Positions 50,651 through 63,506 are shown, counted from the stretch's first letter. The stretch: DNA of 64,000 bases from Macrocybe gigantea (GCA_011319805.1 SJRY01000022.1:124001-188000); one strand, 5' to 3'. Numbers and translations: made by a program. The notes: generated by a model not told the origin, from the letters alone.

Positions 50651-52767
50651 ATGACGTCTGGGCTGTCTTCTGAAGATACACCATTGTTACTGCCCGATGA
50701 AAGGCCATACAGACAGAGTTCTGTTTCCATCGCCGCAGAGGACGTCGATGATGATTGTTTCGATCGCTTTTCCCCGAAAAGGAAGGTTGCCATTCATGCC
50801 ATGGCATCGTGGTGCGGTGCGCTCCCAAGTCTGTATCTTCACCTCTTTTTTTTTGTCGTTAGGATAATCTCATGTGTTCTGCTGTTCGCAACAGTGCTGA
50901 TATCGGGGTCGTTTGTTCCCCTCGTGCCACAAGTAGCAAGAGACCTGGACACGACCGGGACCGTTGTCACGTAGCGTCACTGGCATTTAGACGTCCTGAT
51001 TTGATCTCTTGACTTTTGGACGCCTATTTCTCCCAGCTTGTGCATCAGCCTGTCCGTCTTTGCCAGGGCGCTTGGAGACTTGACCGGGGGCTCCCTCTCT
51101 TCGTATTGTGAGTGCGATGTCATGAGCCGTACACGCGCCTACGGTTCTCATGTTGGGCGATCTTTGGGTTGCAGATGGGCGACGGACGGCGTACGTCTGG
51201 CTGCTGAGTTTGCAATGCGTTGGATCCATGGGCGTCGCGCTCTCGCGGACTGTGCCGCAGCTCATGATGTGGCGTTTCGTTCAGAGCTTCGCTGCGTCGC
51301 CTGGTATCGTCATTGGTCCGAGCGTCATCGGCGATGTTTACAAACTAGAAGTTCGCGGCACGGCAGTCGGGTTGTTCTTTGCTGTGAGTTATCGCCTTTG
51401 GCGCATCTGTTGACCTGACATTGGGGACCGCTCGCGGCCTGGTAGGTGACACTCGTCGGACTCACGGTAGCTCCTCTCCTGGGAGGTAAGAAGCGTGATG
51501 CGTTGATGCATAAATGAGGCTGGTTGAAAAAGATGATGTACGCGTCTACAGGATTTGCCGCCTATTATTCTTCTTGGCGTACGATGCAATGGGCGCTGGT
51601 CTTGGCTGCGGTCATCGCCCTGTCATGCATCCTGGCGTTCTTCCCGAAACCATTCACCGATCTCGCAGCAAGGCGGACAAAACTGACGATGCGGCAGACG
51701 AGGCTAGCAAACGTCGACAATTCTTTAACCCTTTCAGCTCGTTGTCCCTTTTACGAATTCCGATCGTGCTGGTGCTGGTGGGTAATCTATTGTGTGTCAT
51801 CTGGGAATGTGGATGACTGTGAGCCTCAGACCGTGGCAACATTTTTCATCGTGTTGACGGACTACAGTTGGTGTGGTTCTATATCTCTTAGCTCCCATAT
51901 TCAAACGGAATTTCTAGCGATGACAACCCCAATACCGTATACAATCGTGCGTAACATGGAAGGTTGCTCGTGTTGATGGATAATTTACTTTCTTTCGCAA
52001 GGGCATGAAATATGGCATCCGAAATGAACTGATGTTGGGATTCTGCTGTTTGCCAAACGGCCTCGGGGACATTAGTGAGTGGAACTGACGCGCGGTTTTT
52101 CCAACGACTCCGATGTTCACCACTGTTGTGTGTTTTAGTCGGAGCACCGTTGGCAGGGCGATTATCCGACCGGATAATAGTCCGACTACGTGCCAGGAGA
52201 AAAGACGTCTGGTACCCAGAAGACAGGCTGAGAGTCGCCGTGTTCGCGGCTGCGACCATCGTTCCGTTCTCCACACTCGGTTTCGGCCTGTTCAACCACT
52301 TCGTTCCGGGGATGTTGGGTCTGACGTTGAACTTGGTGTGCTTGTTCCTGAACGGCCTTGGGGTGAGCAACTGGCGGATTGAAGAAAACTTGGACGGTCA
52401 ACTGATGCGTCATGAATGAATGGTAGAACCAGATGGTCACTGGCCCGTGTGCCGCATACATCGTCGATGTCATGGGCCTCCGGAGCGCGGAATGCTTCGC
52501 GGTCTTGGTGTTCGTTCCTTTCTTCCCCGCTATCCTTAGTCAAGTCTCACGCGCGGGAAAAAAAAAACTAGCTCATCTTGTCTAGCAATGATTTCGATCG
52601 CACTTTCGGGAGTTCTCCCCCTGATCCACACGATTGGGACTGCCAGTGCATACAGTATTTTTGCGATGCTGGCTTGGGTAGGATTTGGGTAAGTCGTCTG
52701 ATTTGAAAGTCATGTATCCAGGACTCACGCCAAGAAGACTGTTTTGGTATATAGTCCGCTGCGGTGA
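50651..52767 (+). CDS. MFS transporter 2 of 4 (DHA1-like)
   Basis: Head MTSGLSSEDTPLLLPDERPY, then KRKVAIHAMASWCGALPS. Transport core: LISGSFVPLVPQVARDL, LCISLSVFARALGDLTGGSL, GRRTAYVWLLSLQCVGSMGV, MWRFVQSFAASPGIVIGPSV, IGDVYKLEVRGTAVGLFFAV, YYSSWRTMQWALVLAAVIAL, GAPLAGRLSDRIIVRLRARR, DVWYPEDRLRVAVFAAATIV, GMLGLTLNLVCLFLNGLG, ISIALSGVLPLIHTIGTASA. The last exon adds only FGPLR after a 71-nt intron, so the C-terminal tail (YGDxLRSxS in paralogs 3 and 4) is missing or lies beyond a frame error. A one-base loss in CCC at 51643-51645 (AFFP|ETIHRS) breaks the middle. It converges on MFS 3. Confidence 0.82.
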
Positions 52768-53092
52768 CCATCTCAGGAAGTGGAGTAATGTTACCTTATG
52801 ATTCAGACGTTCATATACCTATGTAGTTTAAAGTATAGAAACTAGCGGTATGTCGCGCGGCTGCACGCGTTGTGCCACTTTGATAGGAAACACTTGGCTA
52901 TCACCGACAAAGACCATGGATAATGGAAGTGAATGCCGTGATACATTATTTGACCTGGAAACTGCCTGAGAGAAGGGGAGTAACATCACCCTCTGATCTA
53001 CTCGCGATGATGGCGGTAATCCAAGAACAATTTCATAGATGCTGTCTCTATATCTACATCGATGCGTAACAAGATACAGTACAAAACGGCCA
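52768..53092. other. Convergent region between MFS 2 and MFS 3
   Basis: 325 bp of 3'-side sequence; no gene or hairpin noted. Confidence 0.4.
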
Positions 53093-55166
53093 TCAATCCT
53101 CATCATTATTGGACATGCCGGGGTTCGATTTGATCGTGCTCAATGACCTCAAATAATCGCCGTAATGAACGAGGTACCACATCAATCTGCAAAAACGTCA
53201 TAAGAAGAACGATTACAGCAATGATTTTGCTCACCCGAAGCCCAACCACGCTAATAGCGCTACGACTGCATATGCGAGGCAACGCCGAGCCGATCAATAA
53301 GGGGTAGAACCCCAGCTAGAGCAAGAGATACTGTGGCAAAGCGCAATGCTCTGTGAAGCGAAAGTCATCAGATACTGCTTCGAAGCGACTTCTCAATATT
53401 TCATAACACGTACTTCATGACTGCGATGCATTCGGCGCTACGAGACCTCGTGATATCGATAACATACGCCGAGGACGGGCCGAGCACCATCTCCATCTGC
53501 GCAAGGATCGAGTGAGCGGCCATTTTCGAGAACCCTCGAAAGTGATGACATACACCAAGGCCGTTCATAAACAGGCAGATCAAGTTCAGGATCAATCCCG
53601 TTCGTCCTCGGACGAATTGGTTGAGGAGGCCGAAGAACAGCGTGGACAGAGGAACTAATGTCGCGGCCGCGACGAGGCTGACCCGCAGGCGGTCTTCGGG
53701 ATACCAGACGCCATTGCGCCTCGCACGCATCCGAATGATGATCTTATCGGACAGGCGACCAGCGAGAGGAGCTGCCACTGCCGTTGCGTTCAGTTGCTTG
53801 CGGTTCGGTATGGACCAGTCAGGCACGCACGTATTTGCCCTAGTCCGTCCGGCACGAAGCAGGCGCCTAACATTGCGGAGCTTCGGATGTTGTAGTTCGC
53901 GCCCTGGGGCCAGTGGCTTTTGTGAGATAAAAAATCCCAAGCTATATACAGGAACGCACAAGGGTATGGGCAAGAGGCGTCAAGATCACTGTTGAACGCG
54001 TTACTTGCATGCAATAGACGCAACCACGACGTAATACTTACTAAAGTCCGTCAAAGCCGCCAGCAAAGCAGAACAGACTAGACAGTTCGTCAATAAAAAA
54101 ACAGCACACGCTTGACACTAGCGGCACTTGCGATAGAGAGCAGGATTGGTTGTCGAAGAAGCCACAACGAACTCAGAGGATTGACGATTTTCCAGCGTCG
54201 TATGGAGCCGTCCGTTCCGGGTTTGATCTTGTCGATGCCTCTATGCCCGAGGTGGCTGGTTTCTGGAAGGTATACGAGAGCACACAGCAGTCCGGCGAAC
54301 GCCGCGAGGAATATTGACCACTGCATCACGCGCCATGATGCGTACTGCGCCATTAGACCTAAAAATATACGTAAGAGAGTATATGAGAGCAGCGTTTCGT
54401 GCAGAGACCTCCTGTGAGGGGTGCTAAGAGAGGCCCGAGCAATGTCGCCTGCCATGTCATCTAGTAATAGAGAACGGGAAAAAATGTGGTGGAATTACTT
54501 ACTCCGAAGAACAGCCCGGTGGCAGTACCTCGTTGCTCCAGTTTGTATATGTCTCCAAGTACTCCGGAGCCGACTGGCATGCTGGGATATGCACCGAAGC
54601 TCTGAACGAACCGCCAGAACATGAGTTCGCGAGTCGATCTTGCAACAGCTACACCTATTGATCCGATGCACACGAGGCTTAGTATCCAGAGATACACCGG
54701 ACGTCTGCCATCTATCGGTGTCATTAGCTTGCTTCACTTTGTCATAACGGAAGAGACCTTGCAATAAGTAGAATATGAGCCGCCGAAAAGGCCTCCCAGT
54801 CCAGTCCCAAAAACGGCTACGCTGACCGAAAGGCTGATGTTGGTGGCAAATGAGCTAACATCCACTGAGTTGTCATGTCTCATAGAGTACCTGACAGTCT
54901 CATCCGTTGTTCCTAAATCTTTAGCAATTTGCGAGATCAAGGGCACGAACGATCCGGATATGAAGACTGTATAAAGATGGAAGAATCCCTATCAGTCTTT
55001 GCAAAAATTCGTGAGAATGCGAAACTACCGCACAAGGTATCATTCCACTCCATGAAACTATCAAGAGGATGCCGAGCTTCGTCCGGGCGGAAAATCGTTC
55101 ATAAACCGCGTCGCTTTCGATTAGATGCCCTTCGGACGTCAAAAGCGGTGTCCGTTCGTGAGACAT
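53093..55166 (-). CDS. MFS transporter 3 of 4 (inverted, DHA1-like)
   Basis: Starts MSHERTPLLTSEGHLIESDA, then VYERFSARTKLGILLIVSWS. Core: PLISQIAKDLGTTDETVRYS, ISLSVSVAVFGTGLGGLFGG, GRRPVYLWILSLVCIGSIGV, FWRFVQSFGAYPSMPVGSGV, LGDIYKLEQRGTATGLFFGV, QYASWRVMQWSIFLAAFAGL, YLPETSHLGHRGIDKIKPG, AAPLAGRLSDKIIIRMRARR, GVWYPEDRLRVSLVAAATLV, MVLGPSSAYVIDITRSRSAE, and a last exon WYLVHYGDYLRSLSTIK ending NNDED. Intron positions follow those of MFS 1 and 4. It is the only minus-strand member; its start faces that of MFS 4 across 569 bp. Confidence 0.85.
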
Positions 55167-55735
55167 CCTGCCAGGGGGAAAGAGTCACCAGCCAGTCCTC
55201 GAGCGACAAGGACTAGAAGCTCCCTAAAAGCCTAAATTGGGAAGTTATTGTGCAACGAACAGGAACGCAGGCCGTGGGAACGTTCAGAATTATCGGCGCG
55301 CTCATTTCAGTTCTTTCAACAAACGCAACCGAATAGCCTCCGAAATGTAAAGAGGAGATACCAACTTTCGAATGAGAAAAAAAAAGCTTCGAAGGCAGGT
55401 CCAGTTCCCAATCATGTTTGGGCCTTATGCCCCCACATGCACGCAGAAGGCTATTAGGTCTATTAGACCTCGGAATTACTCAGACGGGTGTATCATCCGA
55501 ACTCCTTTTTTTCGCCTCCATACCATCATATTGCCTAACTCTGGCAATGGTGAACATCTTAATTAATTTTTACTCCGAACGACTAGGAACCGTGCCAGCG
55601 AATGGCGTCTTATTGCCGACATCGCAGAAGTTCGGTAGGGCGCGAACTGCTGGCATCAATCACGTTAGTCGATTCTTTTTTTTCTCTGCTTCGTTGTCAG
55701 CGTAGGGTCTTTTTCCGACCTGCAACAACCAGAGG
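55167..55735. other. Divergent promoter region of MFS 3 and MFS 4
   Basis: 569 bp. Holds a T-run at 55673-55684. No gene; probably a shared bidirectional control region. Confidence 0.45.
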
Positions 55736-57838
55736 ATGCCTTCTACTGAGCAGACTCCCCTGCTCGCAGGGGATCGCGATGACGGCGACTATAAGGATCC
55801 CGACGCGATCTACGATCGTTTTACGCCGCGTCAAAAGATTGCAATACTCGCGACGGTCTCGTATTGTGGGGTTATACCTCGTGAGTATGCGTCTCACAAC
55901 TAGCCTAAGAACGTATTCTGAGCTTGAGCAATAGTCTTCATCTCCGGTTCTTTTGTACCAGTCGTCTCAGAGATTGCAAAAGAGTTCGGTAGCACTGGCG
56001 CTATCGCGAGGTATGTTCTTGCTTTTCTGACCGCTGGATTACGACTGAGGCTTCCTGTTAGTCTGGCTATAAGCGTGTCGATTTTTGCTAGAGGCTTGGT
56101 AGCCTCGTAGGCGGTTCATATTCCACGCATTGTGAGTTCGATACACAGTGTGTGGTACTTTCAACATACTTTCTTTCCTCGACAGATGGTCGGCGTCCCG
56201 TTTATCTCGCGGGTTTGGCCATCTTTTGCATCGGATCCATTGGCGTCGCCTGTTCTAGATCCGTGCCGGAACTGATTCTCTGGTGTTTCATTCAAACTTT
56301 CGGTGCTTCGCCTTCCAACCCAGTCGGAGCAGGAGTGATAGGAGACATTTACCGCCTGGAACAACGCGGCACCGCCATGGGAATCTTCTTTGCTGTGAGT
56401 ACTTTCGACACCGAGTTGAAAGAAAATTATTCCCTGAAGCATACCCTGAATAGGCGGTCCTTCTTGGGCCAACTCTTGCACCCTTGACAGGCGGTGGGGC
56501 TCCTTGATCTTGTGTTGTCGCCTTTCTGTCCCTGATTTCTGTCATCGGATAGGACTAGTTTCCCATTACGCGTCATGGCGCGCTATGCAATGGGCGCTTT
56601 GCTTCTCAGGGGTACTCGCATTTCTGTGCATCTTTTTCTTCTTCCCTGAAACCAGTCACTCGAGCCTTGGAGGAAAGGACAAACTATCCGCTCGGGGCTC
56701 ACACCCGAAATTCGTCAATCCCCTGAGCGCCATGTCATTGCTGCGCAATCCTATGCTCCTTATAATCGTAAGTCTTCCTCCTAAATATAAGGAAATGCCG
56801 ATTTCAGCTGTTAACGTTTTCTAAAACTAGGCATTGGGAACAGGTTTCGTTCTCTTGACCGATTTTGGTGAGCCGCGTTGTTGAGCAAAGTCGGAAACGT
56901 TGGGCTGATGGCGCTCTCTTTCAGCAATATTAACACCGATGGCATACACGCTTGTAAGACATTTTACGTGGGAAGACATCTTGGTACTCATAAGCCCATT
57001 TCCAGGGTGTCAATTACAACATAAAAAATCCGGCCCTCCTAGGCGCGTGTTTCCTTCCCAACGGCCTCGGAGACATCGGTGAGCAAGTGCAATGAATTCG
57101 GGATGTTTGCGACTGAACTCTTTTCATTGAGTTGGCGCACCGTTGGCCGGACGGATCTCCGATAAGATTATTGTTCAGCTACGCGAGAGGCGAAACGGCG
57201 TGTGGTATCCCGAAGACCGGCTTCGTGTCACGTTGATCGGAGCGTTGACCTTTGCTCCGCTGTCCGTCCTGTTCTTTGGCATATTCAACCAGTACGTGCC
57301 AGGCAGGGTTGGCCTGATCCTTAATCTGATATGCCTATTCATGAATGGCGTCGGGGTATGTCCTGAATGCCAACGTTTTCGGTGGTTTTGCCGGCTATTG
57401 ATGCGATTGCTTGATTCCAACAGGTTCAAATGGTCCTCGGCCCAGCGTCTGCATATCTAGTCGACACAATGCCTACAAGGAGTGCAGAAGGTGTTGCGAC
57501 GAACAAGTTAGAGTTCGTTATTCCGAGCAGGCCAATCGCTGACACCTCTTCCCTTATTTTCTCAATTCAGTGCCCTACGTTCATGGGTGATATCGATTGC
57601 TCTGACCGGCATGATCCCTCTGATTCAAGGCATTGGAGTTGCGCGTGCGTATGCTATCAGTGCCGTGATCGGCTGGCTCGGTTTCGGGTTAGTCTGTTCT
57701 CATGAACGTTTTGGGGCTCTCTTTTAAGACTAAAAAATTTTCTTTCGGCATGGCAGCGTGCTATGGTGCATCATACGTTATGGCGACCTACTACGATCAT
57801 GGAGCGCGATCGATCTCGACACGTCTCGTACTCAGTAG
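55736..57838 (+). CDS. MFS transporter 4 of 4 (DHA1-like)
   Basis: Starts MPSTEQTPLLAGDRDDGDYK, DAIYDRFTPRQKIAILATVS. Core: LFISGSFVPVVSEIAKEFGS, LAISVSIFARGL, GRRPVYLAGLAIFCIGSIGV, LWCFIQTFGASPSNPVGAGV, IGDIYRLEQRGTAMGIFFAV, SHYASWRAMQWALCFSGVLA, FFFPETSHSSLGGKD, GVNYNIKNPALLGACFLPNG, GAPLAGRISDKIIVQLRERR, GVWYPEDRLRVTLIGALTFA, MVLGPASAYLVDTMPTRSAE, ALRSWVISIALTGMIPLIQG, WLGFGVLWCIIRYGDLLRSW, ending DTSRTQ. A base appears lost at 56098-56099 (ARGL|SLVGGSY), where the plain frame hits TAG. Intron layout matches its neighbours. Confidence 0.85.
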
Positions 57839-60800
57839 ACGAGGGTATGTATTGCCTAGGTAATTGGGTCCCCGTTCTTCTTGAAAGGCTGTGCAGATGC
57901 AGCGCCAGGTTGTTTCCGTTAGCCTGACGAAAGCCGTCGAAAAAAGCCGTCGTTTTCTCTGCAGTGTATTCCGGTAACATGTTATGCGCTCAATGTTGGT
58001 ATATTAGGATCCTCAAGGAATGGAGAAACCAGACATGGCATATCTCTGGTCGTGGTGTTTTCTCGACATAAGCGGATCCTCGGGATTGGCAGTGCTTCCA
58101 AGATGACAGGCATGGCATGCAACAATATCAGTGATGCAGATGAGGACAATTTGAGCAAGACACTGTGACGTAAACAAGGTGATTACAGAGCGGCGAGGTC
58201 AACTCCAATCAAAGTGTCTTCAAAGGACTATTGTTCCGCAGGTGTCTAGCCTCCGCTCGCGAGCGGCTGGGACCCGGAGAGGCCATCGAGGTCCAACACT
58301 CAACAATCAGATGAATCGGCCAGGCGGCCAAACGGCTATCCTGTATCCTGTCCCAGACAACCATCGTTCCCTCTGCGGTCTGTAAAGCAACCTGCTTTCA
58401 AACCGTACGAGGCGAGCAAACGGATGAACGCATTAAGGATCCGTGGCTTTCAGACTTGTAATTCTTGAGCTTCCGTAGAATAGTTGGAAACTTGGGCAAG
58501 TTCCAAAGTTCGGTATCGCCATTGTAGCATGAGCTGTGGAGCCGGGCCACCTGTTTGTCGAATCGAAAAAGGTTACGTGACGAGACGCCTCCCTGTATTG
58601 CGAAGTGGCGACACACGGCGACTACGAGATCGTGAAAAACAATAGCATGCGGCCTACACGTTGCTTCGAACGAAATATCACGCGCGGAGATGAGGCAGAT
58701 CACGATGCATGATATATCGCCTGGTGCCTTAGCAAGGCAAATGACATACGCAGAGTCGCGGTCTCCCCAGCCTTCCAGCTAAGTTATGTAAGATCGAGAA
58801 ATTATCAAACGAACTGCCAGGCGAGGAAAATCCGCTCATCACGATCGCCGCACACGCACGTCGGCACGCGCATTGCGATCTTTCTTTGTCTTTGTGGAGA
58901 TGAACCTGATTGATGAAACCTGCTGATGGCGGTATTGTTCATCGCCGGTACGCTGTAAAATGCGTTCGGGTGTACGTATCGTAGGGGGCGCCGCCGTGTT
59001 GCATGCTCGTACTCGTGATCGGCGGGACGCTCGCTCAACTGGGGGCGAAACGCGAGGGACGAAGCGGCGATCGGCGTTCATTTTGGTCGAGCGTCAATAA
59101 TGGGCGCCTAATTCAAGAGTCGTTATGGAAATGCCTTGTCGATGCTATACTTAATTATCAGTAAACACCCGCAGCACAAGTCATATCGGCACACGGACCG
59201 ACATCACCCGCCATCGTGGATCCTCTTTCCCCATACGCATCTATCAGGTGAGTTGCTCGAGTCTCTGCAATTTGAAGGACGAGATGGTGAGTTGAGCTGT
59301 TCCTTGACCAAACGTCACGTTTACCTCACGTGTATAATGGAAACATCAAATCGATCGCTCTTTTTCGTTTGATGGGGGTACAGCACTTGGGTCTTGACGA
59401 TCTAGGAAAGGCTTCCGAGCTTGCTTTTTGAAGCTAGTTGGGACGGTTTTGCTTGGACAAGGAGCAGGGAAGGAGCGCTGAGATTTCGCCTTATCGATCT
59501 CCTTTGCATAATCTGCTTTTCCCTTTGGCTCTCACCTGATCTGCATGGACAAGCCGAATGGAAGAGACATGTACAGACAAGTGCCGTATCACAATTTACC
59601 GGATATATGAAAATGCGTTGAGATCTATCAGGGATCGACTGACCGTTGGCGTAGCCTCGAGGCAGCCGTTTTTGTGCTTGAGAAGACGTAGCCACCCCGC
59701 GTCGTGTGACAGAAGTAAGATGGAGCCTTATCAGAAGTCCTGCGCTAGCGATATTAGGGCTTGACTGGGTTCTAAGCTTATGCGCAGAGCCAAGCTTACG
59801 CCTGGAACTGGGGCTGAAGACTCTGCGAGCGAACGGCAAAGGCGACGGTTGCCGAAGTGAAGTCAAAAGAAGACACGCTTTTCCCTGATAACATGTTTAT
59901 CCATGAGAATAAAGCTGGGCAGAAGCAACGTGAAAGGCGCAGTCCCGTGGCCCATCCGCGCCGCTGATGTGTGACAGTCTTTACAGCATGTGAGTTGGCG
60001 TCTGAGCTGTCCAGATATCTCCCGAGCAGAGCACGAGCACACGCGTACAGGCGGGATTCCGGCTCGCGCAGAGCAAGTGTTGACGAGTGCGAGCGCCAAA
60101 ACGGGCAACCTCTGTATGTGTGTTTTGATGGTCTCTACAGGGGCGGGCGTTTAGTGGCAACAGCTCCTGTGAAATTGGACAGCATTCGTAACGTATGAGG
60201 ATCCCACCTGACATTCGTCATGACAATATCATGAGTGTAAAGTGGTGCGATGAGAGTGAAATGAGACGCAGAAGCAGGGACATAACAGGGAAGTTTGATT
60301 GAATTCGATTCCCATCCTCAGGACAAATGGAACGCAGCGTCTTCCAATCGGAGATCTGCAAAGATCCTAGCTACAGGCGTCTTAATCCCATTTTTGCTTA
60401 TTCGTGACAAAGCCGTTCATCTGAAAGGAAGGTTGTTTCGGCGCAACTCGGTGCAACGAAGTTCCCCCACCCTCGGCCGTGATTCAAAAAGAACATGCGA
60501 GAACAGCCTGTCATCTACTCGGAGGTGGGCAGGGGGCATCGACGGAAACCATGACCCTGTTTGGAAAACAGTTCTCCAGCCAATGCGACAGACGTGATAC
60601 GATGTTGCGTCTCTCCATATCTCTCGGAACAACGAGATGCAGAGATGCTGCTGACAAGACGGGTGTCAAGTCGATGACTGAAACGTGGGGAGGGGGGCTT
60701 GGTTCGGAACCCTCAGGTTCGCCAGAGAGCCTCGTTTGTCTTCTCCCTTTTGGGCGAGAACAAAAAGCCAAGAAACGCGTGCCTTTGGAGAAAAAGGACC

Positions 60801-61422
60801 AGAATGGTACCTACGCCGGGGAGTAATTTTGAGCTTGTTACCGGGTGTCACGTCGTGCCGGAGATGCTCAATATACAGTATCGGAGTTTTGGCTCCCAAA
60901 GGGAAAGAATTCGAATAGAGCACAGCCCTTTGGTCGGTTCCCTTACCCAGAAGATCAGCTGATTGAGTTCGCTGTTATCGTTGACCTATCGTGAATGAAC
61001 AAGTCTGGAACGAAGAGCTGGTGTGAATCTTGATGTGTTCTAGTACTCCTCCCGACACGAGTAGAACACAAGGCATCGAAAAATGTGTTGGGTGCCTTGT
61101 GGATATGATAGGCGCTGTGTGTGCATTACATAATTTATCAACATGTGGGCTCAGAATTCAAAGGGAGCGTGTTGGCCGGCTGTCAATGATTCAAGAGACG
61201 AGAAACGGTTTGCGGCTCTCAGCGGCCTTTCTATCCATCACCACCATTCTACCGGCCTTTTGAAAAGGACCTTTTCTGTCGTATACCAACCTATAATGCT
61301 ATATTGTCTCGTTGCATGAACATCATATCCTCGTGCGTCTTTTTCGCTGTCCTTTCTTTCTTTGCCAGATCAGCAATCTCATCGTCCGACATTATGCACC
61401 GGCGACAGGCATTCTACTGCCT
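57839..61422. other. Long stretch without a convincing gene
   Basis: 3.6 kb of short, overlapping frames on both strands. The longest, a 154-codon minus frame at 59402-59866, is Arg/Ser-rich with no ordered motif. A minus frame at 58839-59081 is also Arg-rich. No tRNA, rRNA or transposon remains were recognised. Such a length suggests gene-poor spacer or long upstream control sequence for the gene at 61423. Confidence 0.4.
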
Positions 61423-63506
61423 ATGGACTACTCCGCCGATTTCTCAATATCCATGGGACCAGTCACGCATTCTGGCCACCACAATCCTATCGTTCATGCG
61501 ACGTGCGACAATGCCCTCTTCGGACACCCCTTCTCGTCCATGCTGCCCGACCTTCCTGGTCCCATCTTGTACGAGAAAAACCTACCTGTATCCCCGCGAC
61601 GGCGGCAAGACCTGCAGCGACGTTTTTGCGGACCCTACCCCTCCCCGCCCTCGACGGGCTCTGAGCGGAAGCGCAACGTACCGTTGCCATGCGTGAACCC
61701 GAGACTGTTCGGCAGCTCGCTTGCTTCGCCGCTCTTGGACGAACACGAGGCTTCGGGAAGCGACACGCTGTCGCCACCACCCAAAGCGCTGCCTGCCCTG
61801 ACGCTGTCCTTACCCGCCGTCGAGCCCCTATCCTTTTACGATCATGACGCCTCGGAAGTGTGGCCACCATCATGTCGCCACGAATCCGGTCGGCGCTCGT
61901 CACAGCTGCTACCCTCGCCACATTCTTCTGTCGTTCCATTCCTTTGGACCACGACCGAGGAGCCGCACCCCTTCCACGGCTCGACGACCAGCCGCGATTG
62001 CTGTCTCCCATTTCCCCGGAGTGGCCTGCCAAAGGCATGCTTTCTCCTCATTCGGTGAACACGTCCATGCTTTTGCGCGACCCTGATCCTCCCATGGAGT
62101 CTCGACAGGAGCGGGAAGGCGTACAAGACCACGCAGATGCGGACCAGGATTTGGCGCTATCCACGGTTGAAGAACCGACGCTCCCTCCTCTTGACATGCC
62201 TGAACTCGAATACCCATCCGACGGCAAGACATGGCCCTCACCCTCTTCCTCATCCTCGTCCGGACCCTCGACGCCTCAGACGGATCCCATGGAACTGGAC
62301 GAGCTCCCATTGCTCCCGCTGATATCGCCCCCCGAGTCGCCGTTCAGCAAGATGCTGGACTCTGATATGGTTATCGGCGACATCGAATCGGAACAATGTC
62401 ACGACGAGAATCGTACAGAGCAGCGCCACCTATTCGATACGTCAGGTTCCCCAGGATCGCGATACGCCGATCTATGGCAAGAACCCCATGACCTGCAGTC
62501 GTCTCCCCCCTCTCCGTCTCTGAGGGCGTTTGCCTCGCTCCCAGAGCTAACCATGGATGACGGAGAAGAACTCACGCAGCCGAACGCATCCAGCTCGACA
62601 AACTCCCTATCTTCCCCGCCTCCCTCTTACTTCCCGACGCCCAACAAAGGCCTGATATCCCTTCCAGGTGCCAACACGGACGACAAGCTCCTCCCCGCTG
62701 ATCTAGCACTGCCAAACTACGTCGAGCCAGAATGCGACGCTATACCCGATGCCCTCGTCGACACGAGCCAGCGGAGCCTGCTTCTGATCGACGACGAGCC
62801 CGCGGACGGCGACGACGGCCCTGCGCCGCGTTCGCCGTCCCCGGACCCGTTCACGCGCAGCCTGGACGACGAGACGGCGCTCCTGAACGCCTGTCCGGCG
62901 CAGTACCCTCGCGAGATCGTTCGCAAGCTGTGTGCGATGCGACGTCGTGCGCAGGAGGCGGAGCGCGCGGCGAGGCGCATTGAGATGTTCGCGATGGAGC
63001 AGGGCGCGGTGAAGCGTCGGTGGGATGCCAAGGCGCGCAGGAAGAACGAGAGGGAGAGGAGCAGGGAGATTTCGGCCATCCTGAGGCTGAAGATCGCGGA
63101 GAGGGACGATGCCGAGGGTGGGGCCTTTGGGAACCGGAGTGAAGACGAGGAGACGATGAAGAGTGCGAGTCCCCATTCTAACGGCAAGCCGAAGAAAAAG
63201 AACGGGATTGCGAACATGGAGCAGTTGGTCGCCAAGATGATGTTCCGGCGCAGCGATACCTCGCGCTCGCTCGGGAACCGGAAAACGCCTCCGCCGTGGC
63301 TACCTCCCCTGCCGTACGTCAGATCGCCGCTGTCCCGTGTGCTCTACGTCGCAGGGCAGCCCCTCGAGGACGATGATGACGGAGAAGACAGCGACGACCG
63401 GATGTCGGAAGAGGAAGACGAGTACGAGGTGGACTCTGAGTTTTACGACGATTGGTCGTCTTCGTCCGTCGAATACGATGAGCTGGGATACGTCGTCACA
63501 AAATAG
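61423..63506 (+). CDS. Unknown, mostly disordered protein with acidic tail
   Basis: A roughly 690-residue product without introns. The start chosen is MDYSADFSISMGPVTHSGHH; the frame is open for some codons upstream. The N-terminal two thirds are Pro/Ser/Asp-rich, with repeated SPPP and LPxL-like pieces. An ordered, basic helical segment lies near residues 460-540: YPREIVRKLCAMRRRAQEAE, RAARRIEMFAMEQGAVKRRW and KNERERSREISAILRLKI. A second one is IANMEQLVAKMMFRRSDTSR. Then PPPWLPPLPYVRSPLSRVLY and a very acidic tail ending DELGYVVTK. The frame changes between about 61860 and 61950, consistent with one lost base. Highly basic helices next to acidic tails suggest a nuclear regulator, but this is only a guess; no family is recognised. 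Confidence 0.75.

Noticed and set aside
59402..59866. 154-codon minus-strand frame as a possible small gene
   Set aside because: Composition is Arg/Ser-rich without ordered segments, with no splice partner or recognisable motif.
60700..60770. Sequence ggttcg-like near 60703-60720 checked as the T-arm of a tRNA
   Set aside because: No matching acceptor stem, D-arm or anticodon arm could be folded around it.
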